DNA of 64,000 nt from Vicinamibacteria bacterium (GTDB taxonomy: Bacteria; Acidobacteriota; Vicinamibacteria; Fen-336), in assembly GCA_025994075.1 (NCBI GenBank), contig JAMQGV010000026.1, positions 1-64,000 of the forward strand, written 5' to 3'. The notes under the pieces were generated by a model, which saw nothing but the letters and a program-made list of their open reading frames with translations, ran no database searches and was not told where the DNA came from. Position 1 is the first letter of the stretch; each line of letters opens with the position of its first letter. A program made the position numbers and the translations under genes. Positions 1 to 9,354 of this stretch are shown here, piece after piece.

Positions 1-170
1 GCCGCCGCCGGGGCGGGCGCCGCCGCCGGAGCCGCAGGAGGCGCGGCGCCGGCTGTCGCGGCCTGGGCGGCCGCGCGGCTGCGCAGCCGCGCGCCGCAGC
101 CGGCGCAGATCAGGTAGCCCTGTGCGTCGGGCTTGGCGGTGATGGGGGCGGAGCACTTGGGACACTTCAT
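1..170 (-). CDS. zinc-ribbon protein, partial (C-terminus outside window)
   Basis: The gene starts at an ATG (168-170) and runs off the left edge, so about 56 residues are visible. It opens with MKCPKCSAPI and has a second CAGCG pair about 20 residues later. This CxxC-x(n)-CxxC pattern is a classic N-terminal zinc ribbon that binds one zinc ion. The ribbon is followed by a low-complexity Ala/Pro-rich linker. Proteins of this shape often carry a second domain after the linker, but that part is not visible, so the function stays open. It is transcribed divergently from the DciA-like gene to its right. Confidence 0.7.
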   Translation of the reverse strand, partial: MKCPKCSAPITAKPDAQGYLICAGCGARLRSRAAAQAATAGAAPPAAPAAAPAPAA

Positions 171-277
171 CGCTGCACTCTCGTCCCGGCCGTGTTGGAC
201 GCCCGCCTGGCCGGAGGGACGGTCTCGAGTATACGCGCGCGGCACGGGCGCGGGAGCCGCGGTAGAGTTGTGCCCCC

Positions 278-730
278 ATGGCCTTCGAGCCCGCGGGGAC
301 CGGCCGCCCGGCTCCCGCTTCCCTGTTCGCCCGCCGGCCCGAGCTGCGCCTGATGCTGCTGCGCGCGGCTTGGCCGCACGCCGTCGGCCCGGAGATGGCG
401 CGGCGCTGCGAGCCGGTGGCGCTCGAGTCCAACGTGCTCCGGGTGCGGGTGCCGGACGCCGCCTGGCGCCGGGCCGCGATGAAGAACGCCGGCACGGTGC
501 TCGGCCGGCTGCATGGCCTCGCCGGCAGCCTCGCCCCGCGCCGGCTCTCGTTCTTCGAGGAGCCGCGCGCCGCCGAGCCGGCAGCACCGCCCCCGCCGCC
601 GATCCCGCCCGCGCCCGACGCCGTCGCGCGCGCCGCGGAGGCGATCCCCGACCCCGAGCTGCGCGAGCGCTTCCTGCGCTCGGCGGCGCTCCACCTCGAC
701 TTGTCCTCGCGAAGGAGACCTCATGCGTGA
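278..730 (+). CDS. DUF721 / DciA-like protein
   Basis: This is a 150-residue protein. Residues about 20-90 match the DUF721 (DciA) pattern: a conserved Trp-Pro-x-AVG start, a segment of the form L-x-V-x-V-x-x-x-x-W, and then a leucine-rich helix. DciA proteins load or assist the replicative helicase DnaB in bacteria that lack DnaC; several DUF721 members are uncharacterised. The C-terminal part is Pro/Ala-rich and then helical. Its last codons overlap the start of the thiolase gene by 8 bases, so the two are probably translated from one message even though their functions are unrelated. Confidence 0.75.
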   Translation: MAFEPAGTGRPAPASLFARRPELRLMLLRAAWPHAVGPEMARRCEPVALESNVLRVRVPDAAWRRAAMKNAGTVLGRLHGLAGSLAPRRLSFFEEPRAAEPAAPPPPPIPPAPDAVARAAEAIPDPELRERFLRSAALHLDLSSRRRPHA

Positions 731-1904
731 AGCCGTGATCCTGTCCGCCGTGCGCACGCCCACCGGCAAGTTCCTCGGCAGCCTCAAGGGCTTCCCCGCG
801 ACCGCGCTGGGCGCGATGGTCGTCAAGGAGGCGATCGCCCGCGCGGGCGTCGCCGCGGACGACGTCGACGAGGTCATCATGGGCAACGTCGTCTCGGCCG
901 GCCTCGGCCAGGCGCCCGCCCGCCAGGCGGCGATCCGCGCGGGCCTGCCGCCGAAGGTCGGCGCGCTGACCATCAACAAGGTCTGCGGCTCGGGCCTGAA
1001 GGCGGTGATGCTGGCGTCCCAGGGCATCGCCACCGGCGACGTCGAGATCGTGGTCGCGGGCGGCATGGAGTCGATGTCCAACGCGCCGTACCTGATGCTG
1101 GGCGCCCGAGAGGGACTGCGCCTCGGCCACGGCCAGATGAAGGACGCGATGATCCACGACGGCCTGTGGGACGCCTACGCCGACTACCACATGGGCTGCA
1201 CGGGCGAGATCGTCGCCGAGAAGTACGCGGTGACCCGCGCCGAGCAGGACGAGTACGCGCTGCGCTCGCATCAGAAGGCGATCGCGGCGATCAAGGCGGG
1301 CCACTTCGACGCGGAGATCCTGCCCGTGCCGCTGCCGCAGAAGAAGGGCGACCCGGTGCTGTTCAAGCTCGACGAGTCCGCGCGCGAGGACACGACGCTG
1401 GAGGCGCTGGCGAAGCTGCGACCCGCGTTCAAGGAGGGCGGCACGGTGACGGCGGGCAACGCGCCGGGCGTGAACGACGGCGCCGCGGCGCTGGTCGTGA
1501 CCTCGGCCGAGCGCGCGGCCGCACTGGGCCGCAAGCCGCTCGCCCGAGTGGTCGGCCAGGCGACGGGCGGCGTCGAACCGTCGCTGGTGATGATGGCGCC
1601 CGTCGAGGCCGTGAAGAAGCTGTGGGCGAAGACGGGCTGGGGCCCGAGCGACGTCGACCTGTTCGAGGTCAACGAGGCGTTCTCGGTGCAGGCGATCGCG
1701 GTGACCCGCGAGCTGGGCCTCGACCCGGCGAAGGTCAACGTCAACGGCGGCGCGGTGGCGCTGGGCCACGCCATCGGCTCCAGCGGCGCCCGGATCCTGA
1801 CCACGCTGCTGTACGCGCTGCAGGCGCGCGGCGGCAGGCGCGGCGTGGCCACCCTCTGCCTCGGCGGCGGCAACGGCGTCGCCCTCGCGGTCGAGCTTCT
1901 GTAG
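723..1904 (+). CDS. acetyl-CoA C-acetyltransferase (thiolase)
   Basis: This 393-residue protein has the normal length of a biosynthetic or degradative thiolase. The acyl-accepting Cys88 sits in VCGSGLKAV, the catalytic His349 in [10 protein letters not shown], and the second Cys379 in the CLGGGNG motif, so all three catalytic residues are present. It condenses two acetyl-CoA molecules to acetoacetyl-CoA or cleaves 3-ketoacyl-CoA in the cytoplasm. The start at 723 has a GAAGGAG-like ribosome site inside the end of the DUF721 gene. The 3-hydroxyacyl-CoA dehydrogenase follows 27 bases later, which points to a short-chain acyl-CoA (butanoate or fatty-acid) role. Confidence 0.93.
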   Translation: MREAVILSAVRTPTGKFLGSLKGFPATALGAMVVKEAIARAGVAADDVDEVIMGNVVSAGLGQAPARQAAIRAGLPPKVGALTINKVCGSGLKAVMLASQGIATGDVEIVVAGGMESMSNAPYLMLGAREGLRLGHGQMKDAMIHDGLWDAYADYHMGCTGEIVAEKYAVTRAEQDEYALRSHQKAIAAIKAGHFDAEILPVPLPQKKGDPVLFKLDESAREDTTLEALAKLRPAFKEGGTVTAGNAPGVNDGAAALVVTSAERAAALGRKPLARVVGQATGGVEPSLVMMAPVEAVKKLWAKTGWGPSDVDLFEVNEAFSVQAIAVTRELGLDPAKVNVNGGAVALGHAIGSSGARILTTLLYALQARGGRRGVATLCLGGGNGVALAVELL

Positions 1905-1931
1905 AACCTTCGGACCCTCCAGGAGAATCCC

Positions 1932-2780
<849 letters not shown>

Positions 2781-2885
2781 GCGGGAGCGGAGCCGAGGGG
2801 GCCGGTCGTCGCCCGGTCCCCCGCCTCGCGCCCCGTCGCAGCCGGACACGCGGGATCGTTCACGGCCAGGTGCTACGATCACCCC

Positions 2886-3113
2886 GTGGATCCTGCGGAG
2901 CCTGCCGCGAAGGCGCGTGGCGACTGGCCCATCCGCCGGTTCCGGCTCGGCGAAGAGCCCGGCGACGACCAGAGCGTCGCGTCGACTCCCGAAGAGCGCC
3001 TCGCGATGATGTGGCCTCTGGCCCGCGAGGTCTGGCGGCTGTCCGGGCGCGAGATTCCCGACTACCCGCGCGAGGCCGCTCCGGGCCGCGTGGTTCGCAG
3101 TGGCCGACGATAG
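2886..3113 (+). CDS. small conserved protein paired with a nucleotidyltransferase
   Basis: This 75-residue reading frame starts at GTG. The sequence contains a short conserved-looking stretch, ERLAMMWPLAREVW, followed by SGREIPDYPR. I recall similar small proteins encoded directly before nucleotidyltransferase-type genes, but I cannot name a family. It overlaps the next gene by 14 bases, so the two are surely expressed together. It may be the antitoxin or partner of the nucleotidyltransferase. That is an inference from context alone. Confidence 0.6.
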   Translation: MDPAEPAAKARGDWPIRRFRLGEEPGDDQSVASTPEERLAMMWPLAREVWRLSGREIPDYPREAAPGRVVRSGRR

Positions 3114-3585
3114 CCCGGTCCTGAACCGGGACTTCGTCGATGTCTTGCGGGCACTGGGCGAAGCCGGAGCCCAATTCGTCGTCGTGGGCGCGTACGCGAT
3201 GGCTGCGCACGGGATCCCGCGAGCGACTGGCGACATCGACATCCTGGTCCGCCCCTCCCCCGACAACGCCCAGCGAGTGCTGACGGCGCTGCGCGCTTTC
3301 GGGGCCCCCGTCGACGCGCACGGCGTCACCCAGGAGGATCTTTCCACGCCGGGCACCGTCTACCAGATCGGCCTCCCGCCCCGGAGGATCGACGTCCTCA
3401 CCCAGATCAGCGGGGTCTCGTTCGACGAGGCGTGGGCGGACCGCGTCGTCTGCGGGCTCTCGGGCCTCGAGCTCCCCGTGCTGAGCCGCGCGGCACTCGC
3501 CCGCAACAAGCGGGCGGCGGGCCGGAGCAAGGATCTCGTGGACCTCGAGTTGATCGAGGTGCAGGAGCCACGCCGGACGGACTGA
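3100..3585 (+). CDS. AbiEii/MNT-like nucleotidyltransferase
   Basis: This 161-residue protein starts at GTG. Residues 28-50 hold the fold signature: a GAYAMAAHG segment, then GDIDILV with the metal-binding Asp45 and Asp47. A third acidic residue follows in RRIDVL. This is the minimal nucleotidyltransferase fold seen in AbiEii toxins, MNT antitoxins and related stand-alone proteins. In toxin-antitoxin modules such enzymes transfer nucleotides to tRNA or proteins. The small overlapping upstream gene fits a two-gene module at the edge of the defence island. Substrate and toxic activity cannot be read from the sequence. Confidence 0.8.
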   Translation: MADDSPVLNRDFVDVLRALGEAGAQFVVVGAYAMAAHGIPRATGDIDILVRPSPDNAQRVLTALRAFGAPVDAHGVTQEDLSTPGTVYQIGLPPRRIDVLTQISGVSFDEAWADRVVCGLSGLELPVLSRAALARNKRAAGRSKDLVDLELIEVQEPRRTD

Positions 3586-3690
3586 CGTTCGACGGCATCC
3601 GAGCCGGGGCGATTGCCGGACGCCGCGCTCGAGGCCGGCCTCGGCCGGGCCGCGGGGTCCCGCGAGGCCCGGCTGCAGGGAAGCTCGGTT

Positions 3691-4035
3691 CTACGCGGGC
3701 CGGCCCAGCGACTCGAGTCGCTCCAGCGTGTCGGGGTACTTGCGCACGAGCCAGATCAGTGCGGCCGCCTGCTCGTTGGGCTTGCTTCGGCCCTGTTCCC
3801 AGCGCTCGAGGGTCCGTGGATTCACGCCGAGCCTGAAGGCGAACACCTGGCGCGACATCCGGAGCGCCTCTCGCGTCTCGCGGAGCACGCGAGGCTCGAG
3901 CTTGGGAACCACGATCGGCTCGATCTGGTGCGTCCGCAGCGTGACGCGGCTTTCCCGGTGCGTCCGAATCTCCTCGAAGCCCGCCATGACCTCCTGGAAG
4001 AGGTTCCGCTTGGGTGCCTTCCTGGGCTTCGCCAT
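3691..4035 (-). CDS. XRE-family HTH antitoxin-like regulator (orphan)
   Basis: The protein is 114 residues from ATG 4035, and a GTG one codon upstream is also possible. The C-terminal half is a helix-turn-helix of the HigA/YiaG type, with RMSRQVFAFRLGVNPRTLERWEQG as the core. The N-terminus is basic, followed by a long linker. Such proteins are the DNA-binding antitoxins of RelE/HigB modules in which the toxin gene comes first. Here the gene directly before it is a cut toxin (4035-4139), so the antitoxin is now an orphan. An inverted repeat at 4153-4167 could be its operator. Confidence 0.82.
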   Translation of the reverse strand: MAKPRKAPKRNLFQEVMAGFEEIRTHRESRVTLRTHQIEPIVVPKLEPRVLRETREALRMSRQVFAFRLGVNPRTLERWEQGRSKPNEQAAALIWLVRKYPDTLERLESLGRPA

Positions 4036-4139
4036 CACCGCCTCCAGCGCAAGTACGGGCGCGCGGACTGGGCGTATTCGTCATCGGTCAGGTACTCCGG
4101 CAGGAGCCGCGTGAAGAGCGTGGCCGCGATGAACTCCAC
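4035..4139 (-). pseudogene. truncated RelE/HigB-type toxin
   Basis: Starting at GTG 4139, the frame reads VEFIAATLFTRL-LPEYLTDDEYAQ and then ends after about 10 unrelated residues. The visible part is the typical N-terminus of RelE/HigB-like mRNA interferases, which are normally about 100-120 residues. The rest of the fold, including the catalytic basic residues, is missing. The stop codon overlaps the antitoxin start, so the pair still has the layout of a coupled toxin-antitoxin operon. Either an internal deletion removed most of the toxin, or this is a remnant kept because the antitoxin still works as a repressor. Confidence 0.72.
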
Positions 4140-4152
4140 GCTCAGGCCATCG

Positions 4153-4167
4153 TACGCAAGTAGCGTA
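4153..4167. promoter_or_regulatory. inverted repeat, possible toxin-antitoxin operator
   Basis: TACGC and GCGTA are separated by five bases, 14 bases upstream of the cut toxin's GTG. Type II antitoxins of the HigA class bind such palindromes to repress their own operon. Only the position and symmetry support this. Confidence 0.35.
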
Positions 4168-4264
4168 TAGTCGTCAACGTTCGCCCCCCTTGTGAACGAG
4201 CATCGGGAGAGACCGGCACATGCTCGCCCCGGGCAGGACCGCGTCAGGTCCGGGCGCCCTACCC

Positions 4265-4847
4265 CTATCGTCCCCAGCGACACCGAGCCGTGGGCTGGCT
4301 CGACGTGCTCGTCGAGTTCGTGGGCCGCCAGGCCGGCGGCCTGGACGGCGGCCCGGGCGCGATCGAGGTGTTCTCCCGTGCGCACGAAGACCGCGATCTC
4401 GTGGGGCTTGAACCCCGCGGTGACGCGCTCGCCGATCCACGTGCGGGCCATCGTCGACTCCGCCTCCGCGGACCGCGCGACGTGGATCGTCGGCTCGGGG
4501 CCGTCGAAGAGGGGGTCGTGCCGCGCCGCTCTTCCGTGTTGCCGTCCACGTCCCGCACCTCTGGCGCCAGCAGCCGGTCCGCGCGGGCGCGGATCTGGTG
4601 CGAGGTGCGGTAGTTGATGCGCAGGGTCCGTGATCGGCCGCGCACGTCGACGCCCAGCGCCTTCCACGAAAACGGCTGCTGGAAGCCCGAGACGCGAGCC
4701 GGCCCGCCGAAGTCCTTCTCCACCGTCTCCCGCTGCGCCGGGTGCAGGAAGACGGTCCACTTCTCCCACGGGTAGTCCAGCGCGCGCTCTAGTTCCTCCA
4801 CGCTGTCGACGACCAGGAACCGCCGCCGGGCATCGGGGTGCGCGAAG
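4265..4847 (-). pseudogene. broken second copy of the RelE-UvrD helicase gene
   Basis: This stretch is nearly identical to parts of the intact helicase gene at 6581-8656. Reading on the minus strand, it begins at the segment equivalent to helicase residue 200 and is colinear up to VSG (residue 253). It then jumps directly to FQQPFSWKALG, so about 669 bases of the parent, corresponding to 7230-7898, are missing in frame, including the Walker A and DEAQ motifs. Further on, a one-base deletion in the GPEP region shifts the frame, and homology ends near 4265 at the equivalent of SLGT. It cannot make an active helicase. High similarity to the parent suggests a recent duplication. Confidence 0.85.
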
Positions 4848-4888
4848 CGTCGGCGCGATTGAAGTCGCGGGCCTCGACCAGCGAGCGT

Positions 4889-4961
4889 GCACCACCCATG
4901 GAAGGGGTTCGGAGAACCCGGAGTCGGCCGACAGGACGTACAGGAAGATCTGAGGATTCAT
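4889..4961 (-). pseudogene. 5' fragment of an Nmad2-type gene
   Basis: From ATG 4961 the frame reads a short beta-strand-like opening followed by ADSGFS. A one-base shift restores NPFHGWCTLA, which is the conserved N-terminal signature I associate with nucleotide-modification-associated domain 2 (Nmad2). After about 24 codons the homology stops and helicase-copy sequence begins. The start codon overlaps the stop of the methyltransferase gene (ATGA), so the intact ancestor was translationally coupled to it. The C-terminal part of an Nmad2 gene lies 6.5 kb away at 11431-11965. Family assignment is from memory of the motif. Confidence 0.55.
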
Positions 4962-5707
4962 GGCTCCGGCTGGCTTCGTTGTCCGCCGGCCCTGGGCTCA
5001 GGGAGGCTGCCAGCGACTCGGGTCGAGAGCCAGGTATGGAGCAGGCCCGCCTGGAAGAACTGCACCGGGGGATCGAAGCCGCCGGCCTCGATGATGGACG
5101 CCACGCTCGTCGGCGGCAGAACCGCCACGTCCCTGGCGTACGCGGCGCGCGCCTGGTTCACCCGATCGAGAGAGAGGCCGGGACCCGCCATCACGGTCAG
5201 CCAGGCGCGAAGGAGGGGCTCGAAATCATCCGGGCTCGCACCGGCAGCCAGGTCGGAGCTGACCAGAAGGCCACCGGGCCGGAGCCGCACGGCGATGTCA
5301 CGGAAGAAGCGCGACCTGGCCTCAGGGTCCAGGATGAACTGCGATACCAGGAAACACGTGGCGGCGTCGTGAGGCTCGCCGATGGGCACCGCCTCGAGGA
5401 AGGCCTCGTGGAAGGTGCACCGCGATGCGATCCCCTCCCGCGCGGCCCGGCTGCGGCACACCTCGAGCATCGAGCCCGAGGGTTCCACCGCGGTGAAGCG
5501 CCATCCGGGGAACCGTCGGGCCAGTGAGGCGAGTTCCGCCCCGGTTCCCACGCCCACGCAAAGGACGCGGGCATCGTCCGGCAGCGCGCCGCACAGCGCC
5601 TCGACCAAGAGATAGAGGCCTCCACGGATCGGCGCCATCGCCTCCCATTGCTTGTCGTAGCCCTCGGCCTGTCGGTCGAAGGTGGCGATGACGTCGTCAC
5701 GCTGCAT
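4958..5707 (-). CDS. class I SAM-dependent methyltransferase
   Basis: The protein is 249 residues from ATG 5707; a GTG three codons upstream is an alternative. It opens with FDRQAEGYDKQW, followed by the SAM-binding motif I, VLCVGVGTGAE, and an acidic residue at the end of strand 2 (AVEPS). Later strands follow in the usual class I order, with SQFILDPEARSRFFRD and a PGG turn. This is the general small-molecule or tRNA-type methyltransferase fold related to CmoA and UbiE; the substrate is unknown. Its stop overlaps the start of the broken Nmad2 fragment, so the original operon continued to the left. Confidence 0.85.
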   Translation of the reverse strand: MQRDDVIATFDRQAEGYDKQWEAMAPIRGGLYLLVEALCGALPDDARVLCVGVGTGAELASLARRFPGWRFTAVEPSGSMLEVCRSRAAREGIASRCTFHEAFLEAVPIGEPHDAATCFLVSQFILDPEARSRFFRDIAVRLRPGGLLVSSDLAAGASPDDFEPLLRAWLTVMAGPGLSLDRVNQARAAYARDVAVLPPTSVASIIEAGGFDPPVQFFQAGLLHTWLSTRVAGSLPEPRAGGQRSQPEP

Positions 5708-5777
5708 GACGATCACTCTTCTTCAGTTCGGAGCTCACAGGGTCGATCTGGCGGACCTCGTCCATCGGGTCCTCAAC

Positions 5778-6260
5778 TCACGCGTCGCCGGCCGCAGGCG
5801 GGTTGCGGTCCCTCCAGACCGCCCAGGTGAGCGGGCCCGCCTCCTTGTCCGAGAGCGGGACGCCCGCCGCCTTCAGCGCCAGCTTGATCTGGCCGTGGTG
5901 GTAGCCCTCATGGAAGGTCAGGAAGTGGATGAGGTGGAGCGGATGGGCGAAGTCCTGATCGAACGCCCGGCCCGCAAGTGCGCGAGCCTGGACGGCTTCC
6001 CGAACCAGCCGTCCGCTCACCCGGAGCATCGCCTGGATTCGCTCGCCGTCAGGCTCGGGGTCCCACTCCCTGGTCGGCATCGACACCTCGATGTCCGCGC
6101 AGTTCTCCTGCACCGAGACCATCCGCTCGTGGTGGAGATGGGTGAGCATCTCGGCGACTGTCGGGCTGCCCGCACCCGCGCGCGCCTGAAGGCCACCCGG
6201 GGGCAACGCGCCCACGAGGTTGACGAGGACGGTGTTGTTGCGGTCCCAGGCCTCGAGCAC
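5778..6260 (-). CDS. DinB-family protein, probably N-terminally interrupted
   Basis: From GTG 6260 the product is 160 residues of the DinB/YfiT-like four-helix bundle. It has the metal-ligand pattern: His in HLHHER and later His residues in FHEGYHHGQI. These proteins bind a divalent metal, and some are thiol transferases. The natural start appears to be ATG 6308, which gives a typical MNDPSR-like opening, but codon 12 of that frame is an amber TAG at 6273-6275. Either translation restarts at GTG 6260, just after the stop, or the codon is a recent nonsense mutation of CAG. The core of the domain is intact either way. Confidence 0.75.
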   Translation of the reverse strand: MLEAWDRNNTVLVNLVGALPPGGLQARAGAGSPTVAEMLTHLHHERMVSVQENCADIEVSMPTREWDPEPDGERIQAMLRVSGRLVREAVQARALAGRAFDQDFAHPLHLIHFLTFHEGYHHGQIKLALKAAGVPLSDKEAGPLTWAVWRDRNPPAAGDA

Positions 6261-6373
6261 CGCATCGAGGAACTACGTGGCACGGTCGGACCGAGAAGGG
6301 TCGTTCATGGCCGATCACGGGTCCACGAGGTCGACGGGCACAGCGAAGGGTCGGTTCCCGTGGTCGAGGGCGG

Positions 6374-6424
6374 AGGGATTCGGACCCCGAGGCTGTTGCC
6401 CCACTTCTCGATCTTGGTCTCCAT
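6374..6424 (-). pseudogene. truncated MazE/AbrB-type antitoxin
   Basis: From ATG 6424, seventeen codons read METKIEKWGNSLGVRIP, the hallmark first strand and turn of MazE/AbrB swapped-hairpin antitoxins. After that the sequence changes abruptly to unrelated low-complexity codons. The rest of the domain and any MazF toxin are absent. It is one of several cut toxin-antitoxin pieces in this island. Confidence 0.6.
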
Positions 6425-6580
6425 GGACACCCCTGTGGATACGCACCGACCATACACGGCCTACACCCGGCGGTGTCCAACGCTCGCCGGCGTGGCGGCA
6501 ACTCCTCGCGGTCCCGGTCCTTCGCGAGCGATCGCGAACAACCGCGCCTGATCCCGCCGGCCCCGACCGCCAGCCGGACG

Positions 6581-8656
6581 TCAGCCCTTCAGGTCGTCCA
6601 GGAACTCCGAGGCGGGGGCCGTGCTGGTGATCAGGAGGTGGTCGCGGGCGCGGGTGGCGGCGACGTACAGGAGGTGGCGCTCCGTGGCGTAGACCTCTTC
6701 CAGGTCCGAATCGTCGGCGACCTGCTCGATCCGGGACTGGAGCGGGACCACTTCGTCGTCGCACGCCATCACCACGACGGCGCGGAACTCCAGGCCCTTG
6801 GCGAGGTGCATCGTCCCCAGCGACACCGAGCCGTGGGCTGGCTCGACGTGCTCGTCGAGCTCGTGGGCCGTCAGGCCGGCGGCCTGGACGGCGGCCCGGG
6901 CGCGATCGAGGCGTTCTCCCGTGCGCACGAAGACCGCGATCTCGTGCGGCTTGAACCCCGCGGCGACGCGCTCGCCGATCCAGGCGCCGGCCATCGTCGA
7001 CTCCGCCTCCGCGGACTGCGCGACGTGGATCGTCGGCTCGGGGCCGTCGAAGACGGAGATGGTGCCACGCCGCTCTTCCGTGTTGCCGTCCACGTCGCGC
7101 ACCTCCGGTGCCAGCAGCCGGTCCGCGCGGGCGCGAATCTGGTGAGAGGTGCGGTAGTTGATGCGCAGGGTCCGTGATCGGCCGCGCACGTCGACGCCCA
7201 GCGCCTTCCACGAAAACGGCTGCTGGAAGATGCGTTGCCCGAGGTCGCCAGCGAAGAACAGGCCGTTCGGCCGCCCGCCGGCGAGCGACGCCAGGAAGCG
7301 GAGCTGGGCCACGCTCACGTCCTGGGCCTCGTCCACGACGGCGAACTGGAACGGCGGCGTCGCCACGCTCGGAAGGTGTGCGGCCAGCGCGGAGTACAAG
7401 CCGGCTTCCGTGATCAGCCCCTGCGCTTCCAGCCCCTTGCGAACCCCGTCGAACACCGCCCAGAGCGTCTCGCGCTGCTTCTCCGGCAGCCGGGTCTTGC
7501 GCCCGAGGCGCGCCACATCCCGGTACTCGGGCCAACTCGCGAGCTGCCAGGCGTCGACGACCTCCGCCCACTCGGTCTCGAAGAAACGCGCCGTGAACCG
7601 GTGGCCCCCGACCTCCGCCGAGGCCTTCGCCAGGCGCGAGCGCACGTCGTCCGCCGAGGCGAGCCGCAGCTTGCCCAGGTTCCGCTCGTACAGCCGCCGC
7701 GCGATCGCCCCGATCGCGTGAACCTCCAAGCGTTCGCCGAGCCTGGGCTCGTTCCCGATCAAGCGCCGCAGCTTCGTCCGCAGGGCGCTGGCGAGCGTCT
7801 CCGAGAAGGTGGTGAGCAGCACGCGGGCGTCCGGATGCTGGCGGGCGAGGAACACCGCCCGGTGCAGAGCCACGATCGTCTTTCCGGTGCCCGCCGAGCC
7901 CGAGACGCGAGCCGGCCCGCCGAAGTCCTTCTCCACCGTTTCCCGCTGCGCCGGGTGCAGGAAGACGGTCCACTTCTCCCACGGGTAGTCCAGCGCGCGC
8001 TCCAGTTCCTCCACGCTGTCGACGACCCGGAACCGTCGCTGGGCATCGGGGTGCGCGAAGGGATCCGCGCCCATCTCAGGCGCCGGAGCCGGCCGCGGAG
8101 TCCCGCCGACAGCGACCTCCAGAAGCGCCTCGCTGGCCTCGGCCGGCAGGTGGCTGGCGATCTCGAGCAAGTCATCCTCGGTCGCGGCGCGCACCTGCTC
8201 CAGCCACTCGGCCGGAACTCCCCACCCCAGCAACTCGTCGTCCGAATGGCGCGCGAACAGCGGTGGCTTGCGCGGCCGATCGGCGGCCACCTCGACGTAC
8301 CGCTGGACGGCGATTTCCTCGACCCGCTCCCGCACCTCCACGAGCTGCGCGGCGCCGGTGCGCGGGTGCGTCTCCAGGCGCCGCCGCTCGGCCCACTGGT
8401 AGGCGTCGTCGTGATGCCCGACGTAGGCCAGCAGCAAGTTGGCCGCCCCGTCACGGTGGACGATCAGCCGGATGTCGCGCGAGACCCGCAGCGACCAGAA
8501 GTTCTTGTCCCGCGCCTTGTCGAGCTTGTGGAACTGCAACCCGGGCGACGCCGGGTTCATTTGCAGGTCGAATGCCGTCGTCTTGACGGCCTTCTGCTCG
8601 TCCCCGGTGAGCCGCCCGAGGCTGTCCGTGAAGGTGTCAGCGATGCGGAAGTTCAT
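6581..8656 (-). CDS. UvrD-like helicase with N-terminal RelE-fold domain
   Basis: This 691-residue protein has two parts. Residues 1-95 resemble a RelE/ParE toxin fold, with SLRVSRDIRLIVHR and YVGHHDDAYQWAERR near its end. From about residue 210 it is a superfamily 1 helicase: Walker A GSAGTGKT at 253-260, DEAQ at 442-445, the GDLGQRIFQQPFSW motif, the NYRTSHQI motif, and the C-terminal YVAATRARD motif. It should be a 3'-5' DNA translocase. RelE-helicase fusions exist in many bacteria, with uncertain roles. The gene is divergent from the phosphoribosyltransferase-SLOG pair across a 110-base gap. A broken copy lies 2 kb downstream. Confidence 0.88.
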   Translation of the reverse strand: MNFRIADTFTDSLGRLTGDEQKAVKTTAFDLQMNPASPGLQFHKLDKARDKNFWSLRVSRDIRLIVHRDGAANLLLAYVGHHDDAYQWAERRRLETHPRTGAAQLVEVRERVEEIAVQRYVEVAADRPRKPPLFARHSDDELLGWGVPAEWLEQVRAATEDDLLEIASHLPAEASEALLEVAVGGTPRPAPAPEMGADPFAHPDAQRRFRVVDSVEELERALDYPWEKWTVFLHPAQRETVEKDFGGPARVSGSAGTGKTIVALHRAVFLARQHPDARVLLTTFSETLASALRTKLRRLIGNEPRLGERLEVHAIGAIARRLYERNLGKLRLASADDVRSRLAKASAEVGGHRFTARFFETEWAEVVDAWQLASWPEYRDVARLGRKTRLPEKQRETLWAVFDGVRKGLEAQGLITEAGLYSALAAHLPSVATPPFQFAVVDEAQDVSVAQLRFLASLAGGRPNGLFFAGDLGQRIFQQPFSWKALGVDVRGRSRTLRINYRTSHQIRARADRLLAPEVRDVDGNTEERRGTISVFDGPEPTIHVAQSAEAESTMAGAWIGERVAAGFKPHEIAVFVRTGERLDRARAAVQAAGLTAHELDEHVEPAHGSVSLGTMHLAKGLEFRAVVVMACDDEVVPLQSRIEQVADDSDLEEVYATERHLLYVAATRARDHLLITSTAPASEFLDDLKG

Positions 8657-8766
8657 GCCGGCGGTTCTGCTACCGGTCGGGCGTTCCGTTGCGGTTCATG
8701 TCCCCGAGATCCTACTACTCCCCCTGGTCGGACCCATGGCGACGCTGGCCCTGGATACCTTGCCGC

Positions 8767-9354
8767 ATGTCGATCCACTTCGATCCCCTTCGGCTGCACG
8801 GGCCCTGGGCGGAGGGTTTCGTCCTGGAAAGACAGCACACGCTCGCCAGTCGCCACATCGGTGACGATTCCTTCGGTCACCCTCAGTTCGAAACCACGCG
8901 CAGTGAGCTGGGCGAACTGCTCAACCGCCTGAAGTACCGGGAGGACCGGACGGCCCTCGCCCCGATAGCAGAAGCCGCGGCCGAGTTCATCGGCTCCTGG
9001 GGCATCGAGTTCGACTGCCTGGTACCGATGCCGGCATCCCGGTCACGAACGTTCCAGCCTGTCACCGAGATCACCTTCAGCGTGGGTGCCCTTCTCGGGC
9101 GACCCGTGCTCGGAGCACTGATCAAGGCGCGCGAGACGCCCGAGCTCAAGGACGTCTTCGCAGCGGAGCAGCGCCTGCGCCTGCTCGAAGGCGCCATCGT
9201 CGCCAGCGCGGATGTCCAGAACCGGCACGTGCTCTTGCTCGACGACCTTTATCGGTCCGGAGCCACGGCCGCGGTCGCCACGAACGCGCTGCTCGCCAGG
9301 GGAGCTGCGCGGGTATATTTTCTGGCCATGACCAAGACGCGGGTCCGCTCGTGA
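8767..9354 (+). CDS. ComF-like phosphoribosyltransferase
   Basis: The protein is 195 residues from ATG 8767, although an in-frame ATG at 8689 would add 26 poorly conserved residues. The C-terminal half has the type I PRPP-binding loop VLLLDDLYRSGATA. An earlier FDCLVPMPASRSR segment is typical of ComF-like phosphoribosyltransferases, and an upstream LNRLKYRED segment also matches that group. There is no zinc-finger N-terminus. The stop codon overlaps the start of the SLOG gene (ATGA), so the two products are made together. A nucleotide-linked role, possibly in defence, is inferred from this pairing and the neighbourhood. Confidence 0.82.
   Translation: MSIHFDPLRLHGPWAEGFVLERQHTLASRHIGDDSFGHPQFETTRSELGELLNRLKYREDRTALAPIAEAAAEFIGSWGIEFDCLVPMPASRSRTFQPVTEITFSVGALLGRPVLGALIKARETPELKDVFAAEQRLRLLEGAIVASADVQNRHVLLLDDLYRSGATAAVATNALLARGAARVYFLAMTKTRVRS

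Noticed and set aside
6315..7982. A long minus-strand frame overlapping the helicase
   Set aside because: It is a shadow frame of the helicase gene; only the short MazE remnant at 6374-6424 in a different frame has recognisable content.
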